From positions 17,373,501-17,437,500 of the forward strand of contig CM061098.1 of the NCBI GenBank assembly GCA_030770545.1: a stretch of 64,000 bases of DNA. Reading direction: 5' to 3'. Below, in pieces: positions 11,453 through 22,878 of this stretch (position 1 is its first letter; the number at the start of each line of letters is the position of its first letter). Both the position numbers and the translations under genes were made by a program. Below the pieces are notes generated by a model. That model searched no databases and was not told where the DNA came from. It saw nothing but the letters and a program-made list of their open reading frames with translations. This stretch comes from Macropodus opercularis (Eukaryota; Chordata; Actinopteri; Anabantiformes; Osphronemidae).

Positions 11453-13901
11453 GGTGCAGTCTGCACAGTCTGAAGCCAAGATTGTCTCTCAGTATACTGA
11501 ATTGGTTAATGAAGCCAAACAACAGTTCCAGAGGGAAGTAAGCAGCCTTACTCCGGAGATTCAGGCCAACTGGAAGGGACTCAGTAAGACCACACACTCA
11601 CAAATAATTGCATTGCAGTGATTGCACATTAAATACATATTTACGTTCAACCACAAAGACAGAAGTTTCTGAGCGCCACCAGATTTCTACTCTCACTGTG
11701 AAGTGCTGCTAGCATTAGCACATAATGTAATCTACATATACTGCTATCGGATTGTGACACTTGAGTTACAGAGATGAGTTTGCATAAGAACATTGTCTTT
11801 GTGTGTGAGCTGGTAAACTGTCAGCGGATGACCTGAACGCCCTGATCGCCCATGCACACCGTCGCATCGATCAGCTGAACCGAGAACTGGCCGAGCAGAG
11901 AGTCAGAGAACAGATCCACATTGAAGCAGCGCTGGAGCAGCAGAAGCTGGAGGACCAGAAAACCCTGGAGAAAGCGATCAACACCAACCTGCAGCATGTT
12001 AAGGAGGAGGGCCGGCTGGAGCAGGAGAAGAAGGTATAGAGGGGATATACAATAATCCAGTGTTTGCTGACTTCTACATGTAACCCACTTCCCCACGGAC
12101 AGCTGTGCACTGTCTAGAGAGGCCAGGAGCTGACAAAGAAGCATTGCTTTTATTAATACAAATGTGACAGAGGGCTATTAATCACATGTTTTTTTGTTCT
12201 GTGTGTGTAGCTGGCTGAGCTGAGGGAAGTGATGGAGGCAGAGATGAGGACTCAGCTGCGGCGTCAGGCTGCAGCTCATACAGATCATGTTCGAGATGTT
12301 CTCAAAGTCCAGGAGCAGGAACTGAAAGCGGAGGCTGACCAGGTTTCTCCACATGCCTTATTCTAATATCAGAGCAGATTAAATTAAAGGAAGCGCACGG
12401 CTGTCAGTCTAACATGTTGATTTCTGTGACTGATCTTGTGTCTAAGGGAAATGGTTGTTACACAGCAGTGTTGTGGCTTGTGTTCAGGTCCTGAGCAGTA
12501 AGATGCTGGAAGTAGACACTCGTTACCGACAGCTGAGCCAGGAGCAACTGGATAACTTCACTCTGGATATGAACTCTGCCTACGCAAGACTGAAGGGGAT
12601 AGAAGAGGCAATAGACAGTAAGATAGATGCACTGTTACTGGCTAAAACAGAATGAACAGCACTGTGTGGAGTAGGAGGGTGTAAAATTGCCAGACTGCTG
12701 CTGTGCATCAAATCTGTGTTGTTTCACTCAGTCTGTGGCTCAGTCAACTTTTACACCCATAATCTCCGTTTAGTAGATCTACTCTATGAAATGTATATGT
12801 GAAATTCTACTCTGTAAAGTCATAAATAAATGCAGTTTTCAGATAAATGTACCACATATTAGAGGGATATATTGTCTCTGTTAGTAGAGGGTTGAGTGGA
12901 GAAAATGAAAAATGAATGTGTGTATGTGTGCTTAAGGTTGAAATGATTCCTTGAGAAATTCGATTATTTAGAGTTGATTTATACAAACTTTCAAAGCCAA
13001 AACACGTAGCATTGACCACACTGTGTTATTTGTGAAGTACAGTGCATCTGTTCTAGCAATTCTCCACACACTATGTCCAGGTTAATGTTAACTATTTAGG
13101 CCAATGAAGCAATGGGTAATAACATGAACTTAGTGTTAGTCTTAACAGTTTTGTCATTTCAGTCTTACTTCACTAAATGTATGAATTAAATCTCATGGTA
13201 AAGTATGTGATTGTATGAACATGTGTTTTCCAAGATAACATGGTGCTGGGACAAACCCTGTCATTTAAGCGCCTCCATGTCTTTTGCCTGCAGGCCATGT
13301 GGTAGCTGAGGAGGAGGCCCGTAAGGTTCACCAGCTCTGGCTCTCTGTCGAAGCTCTCAGCTATACTTTAAAGACGGCTGATGCTGACTCGCCCACCGTG
13401 CCTCTAGAGAACGCTGCCCAGGCTGTGCGCGACAGCTGCCAAGACAATGACTTTGCCCTGGCACTCGCATCAGCTCTTCCAGAGGAATCTCTGCAGCGCG
13501 GTGTGTACAGTGAGGCCTCTCTCCGTGCCCGCTTCAATTCGTTGCGGTATCTGGCTCGCCGGGTCGCCCTCATTGATGAATTTCACAACTCTTTGTACCA
13601 GTATTTCTTGTCCTACCTTCAAGCTGCACTGCTGTTTGAAGCTAAACAGGAAGCGCCCCCTGCTGTTCTGAGCACAGAGGATTTAGACACATTCAAGCTG
13701 CTGTCGTATGCTAGTTACTGCTTAGAGCATGGGGATCTGGAGCTGGCAGCTAAACTGGTGAACCAGTTGAGAGGAGAGGCCAGGAGAGTGGCTCAGGACT
13801 GGCTGACTGAAGCCAGACTCTCACTGGAAACCAGACAGATAGTCAGTTTATTGTCTGCTTATGCAAATGCTGTGGGCTTAGGAACTACCCAGGCTCAGTA
13901 G
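4172..13901 (+). CDS. immt: MICOS complex subunit MIC60 (mitofilin), 14 exons
   Basis: MIC60 is the inner-membrane scaffold of MICOS that forms cristae junctions and contacts the outer membrane. Exons: 4172-4213, 5760-5827, 5931-6120, 6401-6545, 9153-9245, 9553-9696, 10134-10267, 10621-10724, 10952-11087, 11454-11583, 11810-12033, 12211-12342, 12488-12617, 13294-13901. They sum to 2280 nt, 759 residues plus stop (human about 758), and every junction keeps frame. Residues 1-41 are Arg-rich without acidic residues, a matrix-targeting presequence. One membrane helix spans about 43-61 with a glycine-rich GGGVGG motif. A Pro/Ala/Glu-rich linker (about 100-210) follows. The coiled coil covers about 215-555 (LIAHAHRRIDQLNRELAEQ; QLRRQAAAHTDH). 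The mitofilin signature occupies the single 608-bp last exon (NSLYQYFLSYLQ, KLLSYASYCLEHGDLELAAK). The exon-11 acceptor (11808-11809) is the only in-frame choice I found but is the weakest. Teleosts can carry two copies; a or b is not decided. Confidence 0.96.
4856..5548 (-). mobile_element. 5'-truncated LINE (L2/CR1-like), 3' ORF2 end plus 3' UTR, in immt intron 1
   Basis: On the minus strand 5548-5247 encodes the C-terminal end of a non-LTR retrotransposon ORF2 (IEFKVLLLTYKALHNKAPSYL; LLVVPR; APLLWNQLP; SSFKTRLKTCLF), the tail found in many fish L2/Rex-like elements. The region 5246-4856 is the 3' UTR, ending in an AATTG/TTCAA-type repeat at 4858-4880. No reverse transcriptase core is present, so the copy is dead. 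Parts of this 3' UTR (about 4975-5100) are clearly related to the LINE segment inside each tRNA array unit. Confidence 0.8.
7375..7690 (+). repeat. Common teleost dispersed repeat in immt intron 4
   Basis: Recognisable landmarks of a repeat scattered through fish genomes: GGCAGCAC near the start, then GCCTCACAGCAAGAA, TTTCCTGCGTGGAGT, TTCCTCCCGCAG, AACATGCA, and GGTGACCTGTCCAGGGTGTA. It is diverged and non-coding. Class assignment would need a repeat library. Confidence 0.7.
7740..8275. mobile_element. Tc1/mariner-like relic with terminal inverted repeats
   Basis: The ends are inverted copies: CAGTCATGGCCAAAA at 7740 and TTTTGGCCATGACTG ending at 8275; TA precedes the left end. Inside, about 8110-8230 on + reads in one frame as a decayed Tc1 transposase DNA-binding segment (QIQAALLTQGTTASARTTRR), with the catalytic domain absent. 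Length of 536 bp fits a deleted, non-autonomous copy. Confidence 0.75.
8676..8687 (+). other. immt: Candidate 12-nt microexon of immt
   Basis: Twelve bases between a CCCACAG acceptor and a GTAAGC donor. Inserted between exons 4 and 5 it keeps phase and would add four residues (E-I-P-Q) to the variable linker of MIC60. It is not needed for the frame, so it is at most an alternative exon. Confidence 0.3.
11412..11452. repeat. (TG)n(CG)n repeat abutting an immt splice acceptor
   Basis: About 30 nt of TG followed by about 9 nt of CG runs straight into the AG acceptor at 11452-11453 of exon 10. It replaces the usual pyrimidine tract. Confidence 0.9.
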
Positions 13902-14294
13902 TCTGTTGTTCTTGTTTACCCTGACAACCTTTAAATTAGCAATCCACCTAAAATCTCTGAGTAGAAAGTAGCAGCCGGAGGGGTTTGGTGCAGTTTGATA
14001 CTCAGAGTTTTTCATGGGTGTGTCCTTCAAAGTTCACTTAAGTTAACAAAGTGGTGGCTGTTAAAATGCATCATAAGTTAAATTGTTTTAAAGCACTAAT
14101 TCACTGCAGATGGTTATATAAAAAATCTATATATTACTGATGCACTCTTGCAACTTATCCTTGTAAATTCAGTCCCACAGTTTTGGTCCAGTTATTTATT
14201 ACTGGATTTATTTGTGTTACAGAGTTGTAATTATAACCGTAAATAGGGAATTTGTAATGCTGCATCTTATTTTGGTCAATACTGCACATGTTCC

Positions 14295-14300
14295 AATAAA
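14295..14300 (+). promoter_or_regulatory. Poly(A) signal AATAAA of immt
   Basis: First canonical hexamer after the immt stop codon, 394 bp downstream. It supports a 3' UTR of about 13902-14320. Confidence 0.6.
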
Positions 14301-14319
14301 TCAGAAATCAGAATGGTCT

Positions 14320-17300
14320 TTGCTCACTCCCATCTCCTTGACAAATATAAACAAGTTAGAACCCTTTTTTATGGTCCTAGTGTGTATTATATTCTCTGTT
14401 CAACCACTGACCACTACTTCCCAGTTGTGGTCCAGTGACTGCTATGCACCATTGCATCTGATGCTTCACTTTGTGATGATGAAGCTTTGATAAAACTGCT
14501 CAGCCATGGAAGCCCATTCTATAAAGCTTTTTACTCATTGTTAATCTGATTCCAGACAAAGTTTGGAGGTCAGTCACTCTGCAGACATTTGGCAACTTCT
14601 GATTCAACGTGTTCCCCATGTTGTGTTCTTAGATAGCAAAAAAAAGTCAAAAGTGAAGTTCACTCCCACAGTTGAAAGTCCGAAATATAATGATGTGAGC
14701 ATCATTATGTACTTATTGCCCAGGTCATATTCCCCCAATACCAGAGTTTTAATTATGAATTTGTAGAGCTCTTTGAAATTGATCTCAGTTCTACCAGCTC
14801 TATTGCTTTGACATATTTGTCTGCCCAAACCGTGCTTTTATAACTCAAACACTCTGAAACGAAACGAAACTATATCTTTTAATATTCAATGCAATTACAT
14901 ACAGTCATTCACTTTTACAACATGCTCCGTCTTTAACAAGAATAAATGAATACATTTGTTTTAGATCACAGGTGGGCAGTCCTGGTCCTTGAAGGTCACT
15001 GTCTTGCTGGGTTTCTCTCTCTCTGCTAATTATCTTAATCAGGTATCATCATCAATCATTTCCTTCTACAGAATGTAAAACCTAAAGCAGGATCAGATAA
15101 ATTAAGCAAGCTCTAGAAATATTTGTTCATGCCAAAATGTATGTGAACATCTTTATTTTAGAAGACTCAGGTAATTTACAAATAAGCATCCGATGCCATT
15201 GTTCACTACACCATCCATCCATTATCTACTCTTAAGGGCTGTTGGCGTTTCAAGGCTATCACAGCTGTTGTTGAGCAAGAGGCTGAGTACACCCTGGATA
15301 AGCCACCAGAGGGATACACATGCAGACAGACAACCATTCTCACCTTTTAACCTCACTGCATGTCTTTACACTGTGGGAGGAACCTGGAGTTCCTGGACTG
15401 AAGCCTCACAGACACAAGGAGATCATGCGAACTCCACACCTGAAGGCTCCTGGATGAACCCATTACTCAAACCCAGGTATCTCTTACTGCAAGGCAAGAC
15501 CGCTAACTTTTGCACCACTGTGCAACCCATTATGGGTCATATTTATGCAAAAATGCAATAAATTCTAAAAGTTTTACAGTTATGTTAATATTGCTTTTAC
15601 TGTTGCTGGTGACCACCTGGCGCGAGGGCTTCATCGTGCACCGTAAAGGTGGCAGAATTCCCAATATTACCGTGTTACCACTGCATCATTCACCAACAGG
15701 CGACATGCATGTGCAAAAGTGACTGGCTTTGAGCGAGTCATGACATCCGTCGTGAAGGTTCTAAACAGCACAGGATGTTCGAAGTGCTGTTGGAGGAGCT
15801 GTCAGCTGAGCATGGTGACCTGTTACTTACAGGAAACAGAAATCCGATGCCGTTTCTAGTCACTTTTGTTTGAGGTCACAAAATTCATGCAATCCAAAAG
15901 CAAGGACACCTCACTGCTGAAGAACAGCGGATACCTGACTGTGTTTTGTTACTGAACATTGTGACAAATGCGTTCATAAAGTATAACAGATTTGATGATT
16001 TTGTTAAAGATGTCGCAGATTTGGTGATTAGGTTGTATAATTATTGTACTGCTTACAGTATGTCTAATGTTTGTGCAATGGTTGATCTGATTCTGATTTT
16101 CAGCCATAATAAATGTTCCCAAAGTAAAAAACACTCAACACAGAAAAACATAATAAAGATACAACACTATGAATAAGGGTATAACTCATACTGGAGTTGA
16201 TCAAAGGACTGATTTCAGCTGGACAGAAATGTTATCACAACACACACAGTATTTGACAATCTGCACATTATAAAATATTTATTGAAAACATTATAAATTG
16301 TTTTAAATTTTATAGCTTATTTGTGTCTTCCTTTCACATTTGAAATATTTTTGGACACCTTAGACGATAGTAGAGACTCAGATTGAGGCTATTGACTTTG
16401 TGCATAGCATCACATTTGGACCTTCCCACAGTAAAATTGCATGGAGGTAAATCACTAACTAAAATAGATAAAAATGCTTATTTATCAAACCACAGTGTGT
16501 TTCCCTATGACAACACTTTACTGCTACAGTTGGGCTGGATTGCTACAATTATGTTCTTTTGAGAGGCACTACTACTGAGCTTACTAAGCAAATAGTTACT
16601 CAAGAGTTAAAGCGTGATGTAATTAGCTGTACCCATTAAATAGCAGAACGCAGCTGTTCCCCAAAGCCTCTGTCCACCACATGGGACATGAATGATGGAT
16701 TTTAGGTTTCCCTGAAGTGAATGCCAGCAGAGAAAAACAGACTGAGGTGTAAATACAGAGGTCAAGTCTGCAGCCGTTTGTGTTTCTATTTCTCCATATG
16801 TGAAATATAGTAAACATGACGTGAAAAGTGATAAAACATATAAATTTCAAGACAGGAGCCCAGAATGGCACCCAGAAATAATACCTGGCATGATTTTTGC
16901 TTTAATTTGTGGAGCATGAAAAACTTTTTAATGGGTTTTCAATGGTGCATGTTTTGCACTTGCAGTCTGGACTGTAACAACTTGGTGAACACAGTGTAGT
17001 TTTTAGATACTGCAGGATCTGAGCTGGAAATTCAAAGACCAAATAAAAAAACTATTTTGCATTGTTTTTTAAAACAGTAAAACACATGTAAAATGTGCCT
17101 AACGGTCCTTGAATGTCAATAATGTTTACTATGTTATTAAGTCCAAGACAAAGTGGTCTTCAGATGCTTTTCAATATCTGTTTTAACAAAGTTGCAGCAG
17201 CCAACCTTTACCTATAGAGCCACGTCGGGGCCATAAACTTTGACAATTCGGAGGATACTGTCCATTACTGTCCATCCATGTTAGTCTCACCCCTTACGCC

Positions 17301-17990
17301 AGAACAGGGCCAGAAGTCTGAAAGGTTAGCTCTAAAACTGAAAAAAGGATTTGCAACTGTAAAGAAACACGTGACAGTGACAAATTAAGATTTGAAACTC
17401 ATTGTGTCAAAAATGCTCAAATGCAGTTTCAGTCACACTTTTTCTTATTGTTTAGTTGTGTTTTATTTATTTCAAGTTTCAACACAAGTCATTTTCAGTT
17501 TCAGATAGTTTTTATTAGTTTTTATTTCTCAAACTGACAAGACATATGACCTGACTTGTCTCCAGCAGTTAGCTGGTAAAGCAGTTAAACATAAGTGGTG
17601 GTTCCAGCAGGCCTCCAATAAGCAGCATAACTTTAATTCAAAATGAATAGTAGTCCAGTCAAATTGTACAAGTACATACATTGCTATAAAGAAACGTACT
17701 GTAGTGTTCAGGAGCAACCATGTTCATGAGAGCTGGAGCGATGGTGGATGTTGCACCTTAACTGCATTCCAACAATTATAGACCTCGTAAAACAGGAACA
17801 TCATTGAAAAAGAATTGATAACGACACTAAAAAAACACACACACATTAAGATAAAGAAAAAAAGAGAAGATTGTCATTGAAAATCACAAAATAATGAATA
17901 ATGAAATGAATATGATTGTGAATAATAAAATGTATGTCTATTTATTTAACATCTGGAATTTAAAAACCCAGATTACATTTTACAAGCTTT
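14320..17990. other. immt-fgf intergenic region
   Basis: AT-rich DNA between two convergent genes. Apart from one dispersed repeat (listed separately) I see no coding exon, tRNA or other structured gene. The ORFs here are short, have no family signature, and are not flanked by convincing splice sites. Confidence 0.6.
15208..15530 (-). repeat. Common teleost dispersed repeat, inverted copy
   Basis: Same family as the repeat in immt intron 4 but on the opposite strand: CCATCCATCCATTATCTAC, then TACACTGTGGGAGGAACC, GAACTCCACACC and AACCCAGGTATCTCTTACTG, GCAAGACCGCTAAC. Diverged and non-coding. Confidence 0.65.
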
Positions 17991-17996
17991 TGGTAT

Positions 17997-18002
17997 TTTA
18001 TT
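17997..18002 (-). promoter_or_regulatory. Possible poly(A) signal of the fgf gene
   Basis: AATAAA on the minus strand 91 bp past the fgf stop. A second hexamer lies at 17946-17941. Which one is used cannot be told. Confidence 0.35.
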
Positions 18003-18092
18003 TTTTGATGCCTTTAATCACAGTCAGTGTTCTAGCTCCACAAAATCTTAAAGCCTAGTTTATGTGCTATTGACAGTTTTAATACAATCTCC

Positions 18093-19823
18093 TCATATCC
18101 TGGGGAGGAAGTGTGTCATGGTCATGGTGGGTGTGACCCGGTTGCCTTTCTTAGTTTTGCCAGTCTTGCTTAGGCCAATGTACATTCCAGGGTAGGCAGC
18201 TGATTCATACGCATTGTAGTTGTTGGACAGGAGAGTCTCCTTGAACTTACATTCATCACTGTAGTGGCCCTAAGGAGAAAGGGACAAGAAATAGCATAAT
18301 AGTGCTGAAGTGTCCTTGGGCAAGACGCTGAAGCCCAAGTTGCTCCCCCGTACTGCAGCTCTGCCATTGGTGTGTGAATGAGAAGCAGTGTAACAGTGCT
18401 TTGAGGACCAATAAAGTAGAAACGTGCTGTACAAGTGCAGACCATTTAGTCAAATCCATTTTTATATGGACATTACCAATGTTGAAATCAGATAACGGCA
18501 CTGGATTAGTCACAGTTCTGTTGTTTGCATGTATCACATTAGATTTGCATTGTACCACCACCATTGTATTCAACTCTAAATGCAAGCTTTGAAGTTAGGC
18601 TAAAATCTTTCTCCAAATAATCCAAATTAATCAAATTATCCAGATTCGCTCTTACCGAGCCATAGAGTTTTCCTTTCATGCTCATGGCAATGAAGAGGCC
18701 ACTTCTGAGCCCAAATAGAGTCACCACTCCTCTTTGCGTGGGGGAAATTTCTAGAAGAGCTGAGATGAAACACAATTATTGGCAAAAGTGTAAAAAGTAT
18801 ATATATAAAGCATATTATATTTAGGTTTTTAGGAGCAATGCACTTCATGTTTGAGGTCGTTCAGTCATGCAGATTGGTGTCTGTTCTGACGACTGCGCTC
18901 ATACAGTATAGAGATGTGTCTCTTTTTCTACTTTCTACTACCAATCATGAAATCTGGTGTCTGTCCAACCCAGAAAAAAATGTTAAACGTTTATACATAG
19001 ATCGAGTATTTAAACTTACTGATAAACAGACCAAGAACATGCAGTATGAATGAAGTTATCTAGTTACATATGACAAAATAAACTACGAACAATATTGCAA
19101 CGGAGACTTCAACAATCAGTGATTCTTCATCCCTTAGTTGTCTTTGTTTCATTCATTATAGATAAAGAATGAACTAAATAAAGAAAGCTTGATATAGTTG
19201 CATTTCAGTTATGATTTCACAGTGAAAACTTTCACTTACACCTGATGCCTGATTTACTGCTACTTGCTGCTTTTCTTACTTGCATGATAAGTGTGAAAAC
19301 ATAACATAATGGAAAATCTTAGTGTTTGTATAAAGAGATACCAGTAATTATTTTATTGTAATCAAAAATAGCACCTGTAGAATTAATTACGTCATTAAGA
19401 CGAAATACCCAATGAAACCTATAATACTTAATAACACAGACATATTTCCTAACCTCTGTACTAGTCAATATCCTATCTGTTTCTGGTCAGTACCATAGAT
19501 CTAGTTAAGATGTCAACAAAAAAATACTTACTGTATCTGTTCTCATTGTGCACGCCTGTGATCTTCCCATTCGGTAAGACCTGAATGTGGAAGCCGATGC
19601 CCACATTACAGTAAAGCCTTCTCACTCTCTTTATTCCTTGCAGGTATTGTCCATCTCTAGCAGGCACCTCCCTCTTGTCCCAGGAGCTGCCGCTGGCCTG
19701 ACTCAGTGGCCTGTCACTCTGCATGGTTTTCCTCTTACTGCTGATGACTGTAAGTGGAGCAAACGAGACGCACAGGAGGATCCCATAAAGGAGCAAAGGG
19801 AGCTTGGATCTTGATGATGACAT
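18093..19823 (-). CDS. Fibroblast growth factor, FGF4/FGF6 subfamily, 3 exons
   Basis: Secreted heparin-binding ligand for FGF receptors. Exons on the minus strand are 19823-19532, 18759-18656 (104 nt, the characteristic FGF exon-2 length) and 18269-18093 (stop TGA). Phases match and the product is 190 residues. The start at 19823 is chosen because MSSSRSKLPLLLYGILLCVS is a clear signal peptide; the Met at 19871 would add 16 residues in front of it. The core starts with RLYCNVGIGFHIQVLP and continues with LLEISPTQRGVV, SMKGKLYG, ECKFKETLLSNNYNAYES, PGMYIGLSK and ends THFLPRI. The KTGKTKKGNR stretch is the heparin-binding segment. Features are split between FGF4 (LYGS, PGMYI) and FGF6 (HNEN, final Ile), so I leave the symbol open. 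Intron 2 holds a dispersed-repeat fragment. Confidence 0.93.
18300..18425. repeat. Teleost dispersed-repeat fragment in fgf intron 2
   Basis: Matches the fish repeat motif GTGTCCTTGGGCAAGAC followed by AAGTTGCTCC and GGTGTGTGAATGAG. Short and diverged. Confidence 0.55.
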
Positions 19824-20095
19824 CCTGTGCTCGCCAACAGCAAGGTACAGAATTGCTGTGTAGTTCAACACCCAATTATGTATTCTCTTAATACGAACAC
19901 AAATCTATCCAGCGTTAGTAAGTGGCAACATAGCATAAAGAACATATGTCAACTTCAGCACTCTTCAAAGTTTCAGTGTGCATATTTAAACATACTGAAC
20001 ACTGAACAGGACTCACACAGTTTACCAATGATGATCTGTGTCCTGTGTCCCAAATATGCTTCCTTCTCAGGTAGATCCAGCAGACAGACAACACT

Positions 20096-20101
20096 CTTAT
20101 A
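20096..20101 (-). promoter_or_regulatory. Possible TATA box of the fgf gene
   Basis: Minus-strand TATAAG in an otherwise ordinary region, 273 bp upstream of the chosen ATG. This would predict transcription start near 20070 and a 5' UTR of about 245 nt. Confidence 0.35.
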
Positions 20102-20149
20102 TGTGCCCCATATTACATCACACACCACCCGCTGTCATGTTTGTCTGTG

Positions 20150-21715
20150 AGTCACAGATGCTGATGCACAAAAACTAGGAAATACATTAAACACTTAGTG
20201 ACATAAAACAAAGAGGACAACACAGAAAGCTGAATAAATGCATAAAGATAAAGAAACAGGTGCAAACAATTTATCTTAAAACAACAAACACTTTCATTAT
20301 TCCATTTATGCTAAACTTCACATATTTCAATTCTATTCAGTTTATTTGTACAACACCATTCCCTTGTCTTATACCAGTTTATCATCTTAAGGCAGCTTAT
20401 CCCAGCTGTCAGGTTTGGGTGAGAGGTACCCTGCCTTTCGCGACCCTGGAATCAAACCGAGATCCTTTTGCTGTGAGGCAACACCACACCACTGCCTTAC
20501 ATAGCACCAATTCACAAGAAAACTGATCTCAAGACACTAACATAGTAAGCTTTAAAACCAACAGCTTTCAATTATACAGCTACATAGAGAATTCGCCAAG
20601 TCCCACTTGAGCAAGCATTCCCCACTTTCCCTGTCTGTCCCTGTATAGCTTTAATTGTTTTTCCAGAAGTGAAATACTAATACCAATATTATACGCTTTT
20701 GTAATTAACAGAGGCAAACTGATTAGTTTAGTTTAAACAAATAATTTCTTTTTTTTCTTTTTGCCTTAAACCTGGGATATGTGTGTGATGGTTTTATACA
20801 CGTGCACTATTTAACCTCATGTACAAAATGATTGCACAAACACAATTTAAGTGTCTGTGTTCATCAACATTCATCCATTCTCTGAACTGCTTGTCTTCAA
20901 GCTTTGAGCTGTCTTCGAGCTGGAGCCCTATGGACAGGTTGGCAGTCTATCATTCATCTATGACTCCAAATAATCTGACCTCCCCAATACTAGCATTTGA
21001 AGATATTATTAGATTGGAATTCAATTAATCTGAAGTCAGCTTTCAGTTTATAAAATACGTTTTATTTTAAAAAGGTGTCAAAATTTAGTAATTTCAATCA
21101 TGATTTATTTTATGTTGTGTATGTTTCATATACTCTCCTTTCCACTGAATTATGTTAGCATATAAAAACAGAGGCATCAGACACAGTGTGAATTCTACAA
21201 GCAAATGTAGGCCTGTACATACAACACATAATAGAGCAGCAGCCGACAGCTGATATCATGCGACATGTTGTGCGTCAGTGCACTGCTCATGTAGAGCTTG
21301 GTGTAGAGCTCTGAAAGAGAAAGAGAAACAGAGGTGATGATAGATCTTCATACACATGCAAAGCACTGGATTCCTCACCAGGAGAACACCCCATAGTAGT
21401 TGTGACGTAGGTAGCTATTGACCAACGTTTGCTCTGACATCAAACCTCATAAACAGTGCCCCCAAGCCATGTGCAGAAATTGTGCCACTGACAGGACTAA
21501 TAATCATAATCCACTGATGCAAAACTAGAAGGCGTTGCTTTCCTTGCAGTTTATCAACAGCTGTTCATACACTCAAAACTCTGCCTCACTAACCCTGTGA
21601 ACATTGGGTTGGATAGACCATGTGTTAAAAACTGACTAACAAACAGGATGGTGAGGACTAAAATGCTAATGATTAAGCATGATGTCGACTTGAGAAAGCA
21701 ACATACGTTTTTCTT
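20150..21715. other. fgf upstream region up to the tandem array
   Basis: No gene seen. It holds a fragment of the LINE 3' tail (about 20332-20354 and 20500-20545) apparently interrupted by an inverted dispersed-repeat piece (about 20371-20495). A second weak dispersed-repeat-like stretch lies near 20868-20960. The rest is AT-rich unique-looking sequence. Confidence 0.5.
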
Positions 21716-21953
21716 CGGTTTATGAAAATCTAAAGATGAAGTTCTATTGCAGATGGACTAGCACAAAGCAAGAATTTAAATTCAAATTTATTTATATAGC
21801 ACCACTTCTCAACAACAGTTAACTCAAGGCACTTTACAAGTAAGAGTTAAGACCTTGCACAACTAAACACAACAAATAGACCAAGCTTTTAATTGTAGCC
21901 AATCAATAAATTGTACATTTTAATAGCAACAGTGAAGAGGAGAAATTCTGTCT

Positions 21954-22460
21954 CCTGGCTCTGTCCTGGGCTGCCCACTGGAGTCCATCGAGGTGGTGGC
22001 CAATAGAAGGACGCGGGCGAAACTGTCGTCCATCATGGCCAACCCCTCCCACCCCCTGCACCAAACCGTGGAGGACCAACACAGCTCGCACAGCGCGAGA
22101 CTGCTGCACCCGAAGTGCAGGACTGAGCTACCGGAGGTCTTTCTTACCCACGGCTATAAGACTCCACAACACACCAACATGACTGTAAAGCGTGTTCATA
22201 GTGTGATGTGTGCCGTGCGGTGCCCATGTTTACATGTATGTTGTTTTGTTTTTTTTTTATGTTTTTTTTATTCGGCACTTTTGCACTTTATGTTTATGTG
22301 AGATATGTACATTTTTTGTCTTTCTTTTGTATATAATGCATAACATATTTTTACTCTTTATTTTTTTCCAACTGTTTTTTTCTCTTGCTGCTGCTGGGTC
22401 ACCAGAATTTCCCCACTGCGGGATTAATAAAGTCTTATCTATCTATCTATCTATCTGTCT
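21954..22460 (+). mobile_element. 5'-truncated LINE insertion unique to array unit 1
   Basis: All other units read straight through here. The insert is flanked by a 7-bp duplication TCTGTCT (21947-21953 and 22454-22460). It ends in AATTTCCCCACTGCGGGAT, AATAAAG and a TATC repeat, a typical tail of fish non-LTR retrotransposons. The left part is a degraded ORF2 end (for example LLHPKCRTELPEVFL at about 22101-22145). A different family from the LINE tail shared by all units. Confidence 0.8.
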
Positions 22461-22692
22461 CTATAGAGGACGAAACCTCCAGCAGACCCTGGCTCAATGT
22501 GGGCGAACATCTGCCTTGACCGGTTGGTGTGAAGGGATAAAAATGAGAGAAAAGAAATCAACTACAACAACAGACACAGGCAGGATGGCGCAACCAGCAG
22601 CTGAACACGGGAGACACATGGCTCTGAGTCTGACGATACCTGTAGATGAGGACAGAGAGAGAGACAGAGAAGCACAACTAGTAGTTGCGAAG

Positions 22693-22756
22693 AACTCGTC
22701 TGGGATTTGAACCTCTCGCACCCAAAGCGACAACCATACTACTAGGCCAACGAGCC
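22693..22756 (-). pseudogene. tRNA-Pro(TGG)-like pseudogene, unit 1
   Basis: 64 nt. Several bases spanning the variable/T-arm border are deleted, and the D-loop and anticodon stem carry changes, so it cannot fold as a full tRNA. Confidence 0.85.
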
Positions 22757-22878
22757 AAAATGGCTCCCAAAGCAATTAAGAAACTAGATTAGATGTGGGG
22801 TCAGGAAAGCATTTAGGATGGGAGTTGATTAAAAAGGCAAAGTTCTATTGAGGACTGTGAAACGCTAACGCTTGCGGT

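Noticed and set aside
13284..13901. Stand-alone 205-residue protein gene
   Set aside because: Residues after the first few are the C-terminal mitofilin domain; the acceptor at 13292-13293 and phase join it to the rest of immt.
15193..15561. 122-codon ORF between immt and fgf
   Set aside because: It lies in an inverted copy of the common teleost dispersed repeat; the translated frame has no known domain.
18374..18592. ORF in fgf intron 2
   Set aside because: It overlaps a dispersed-repeat fragment and has no splice partners.
21993..22710. ORFs of 102 and 166 codons near the array start
   Set aside because: They cover the tail of the unit-1 LINE insertion and array sequence; low-complexity Phe/Leu stretches come from T-rich LINE 3' UTR.
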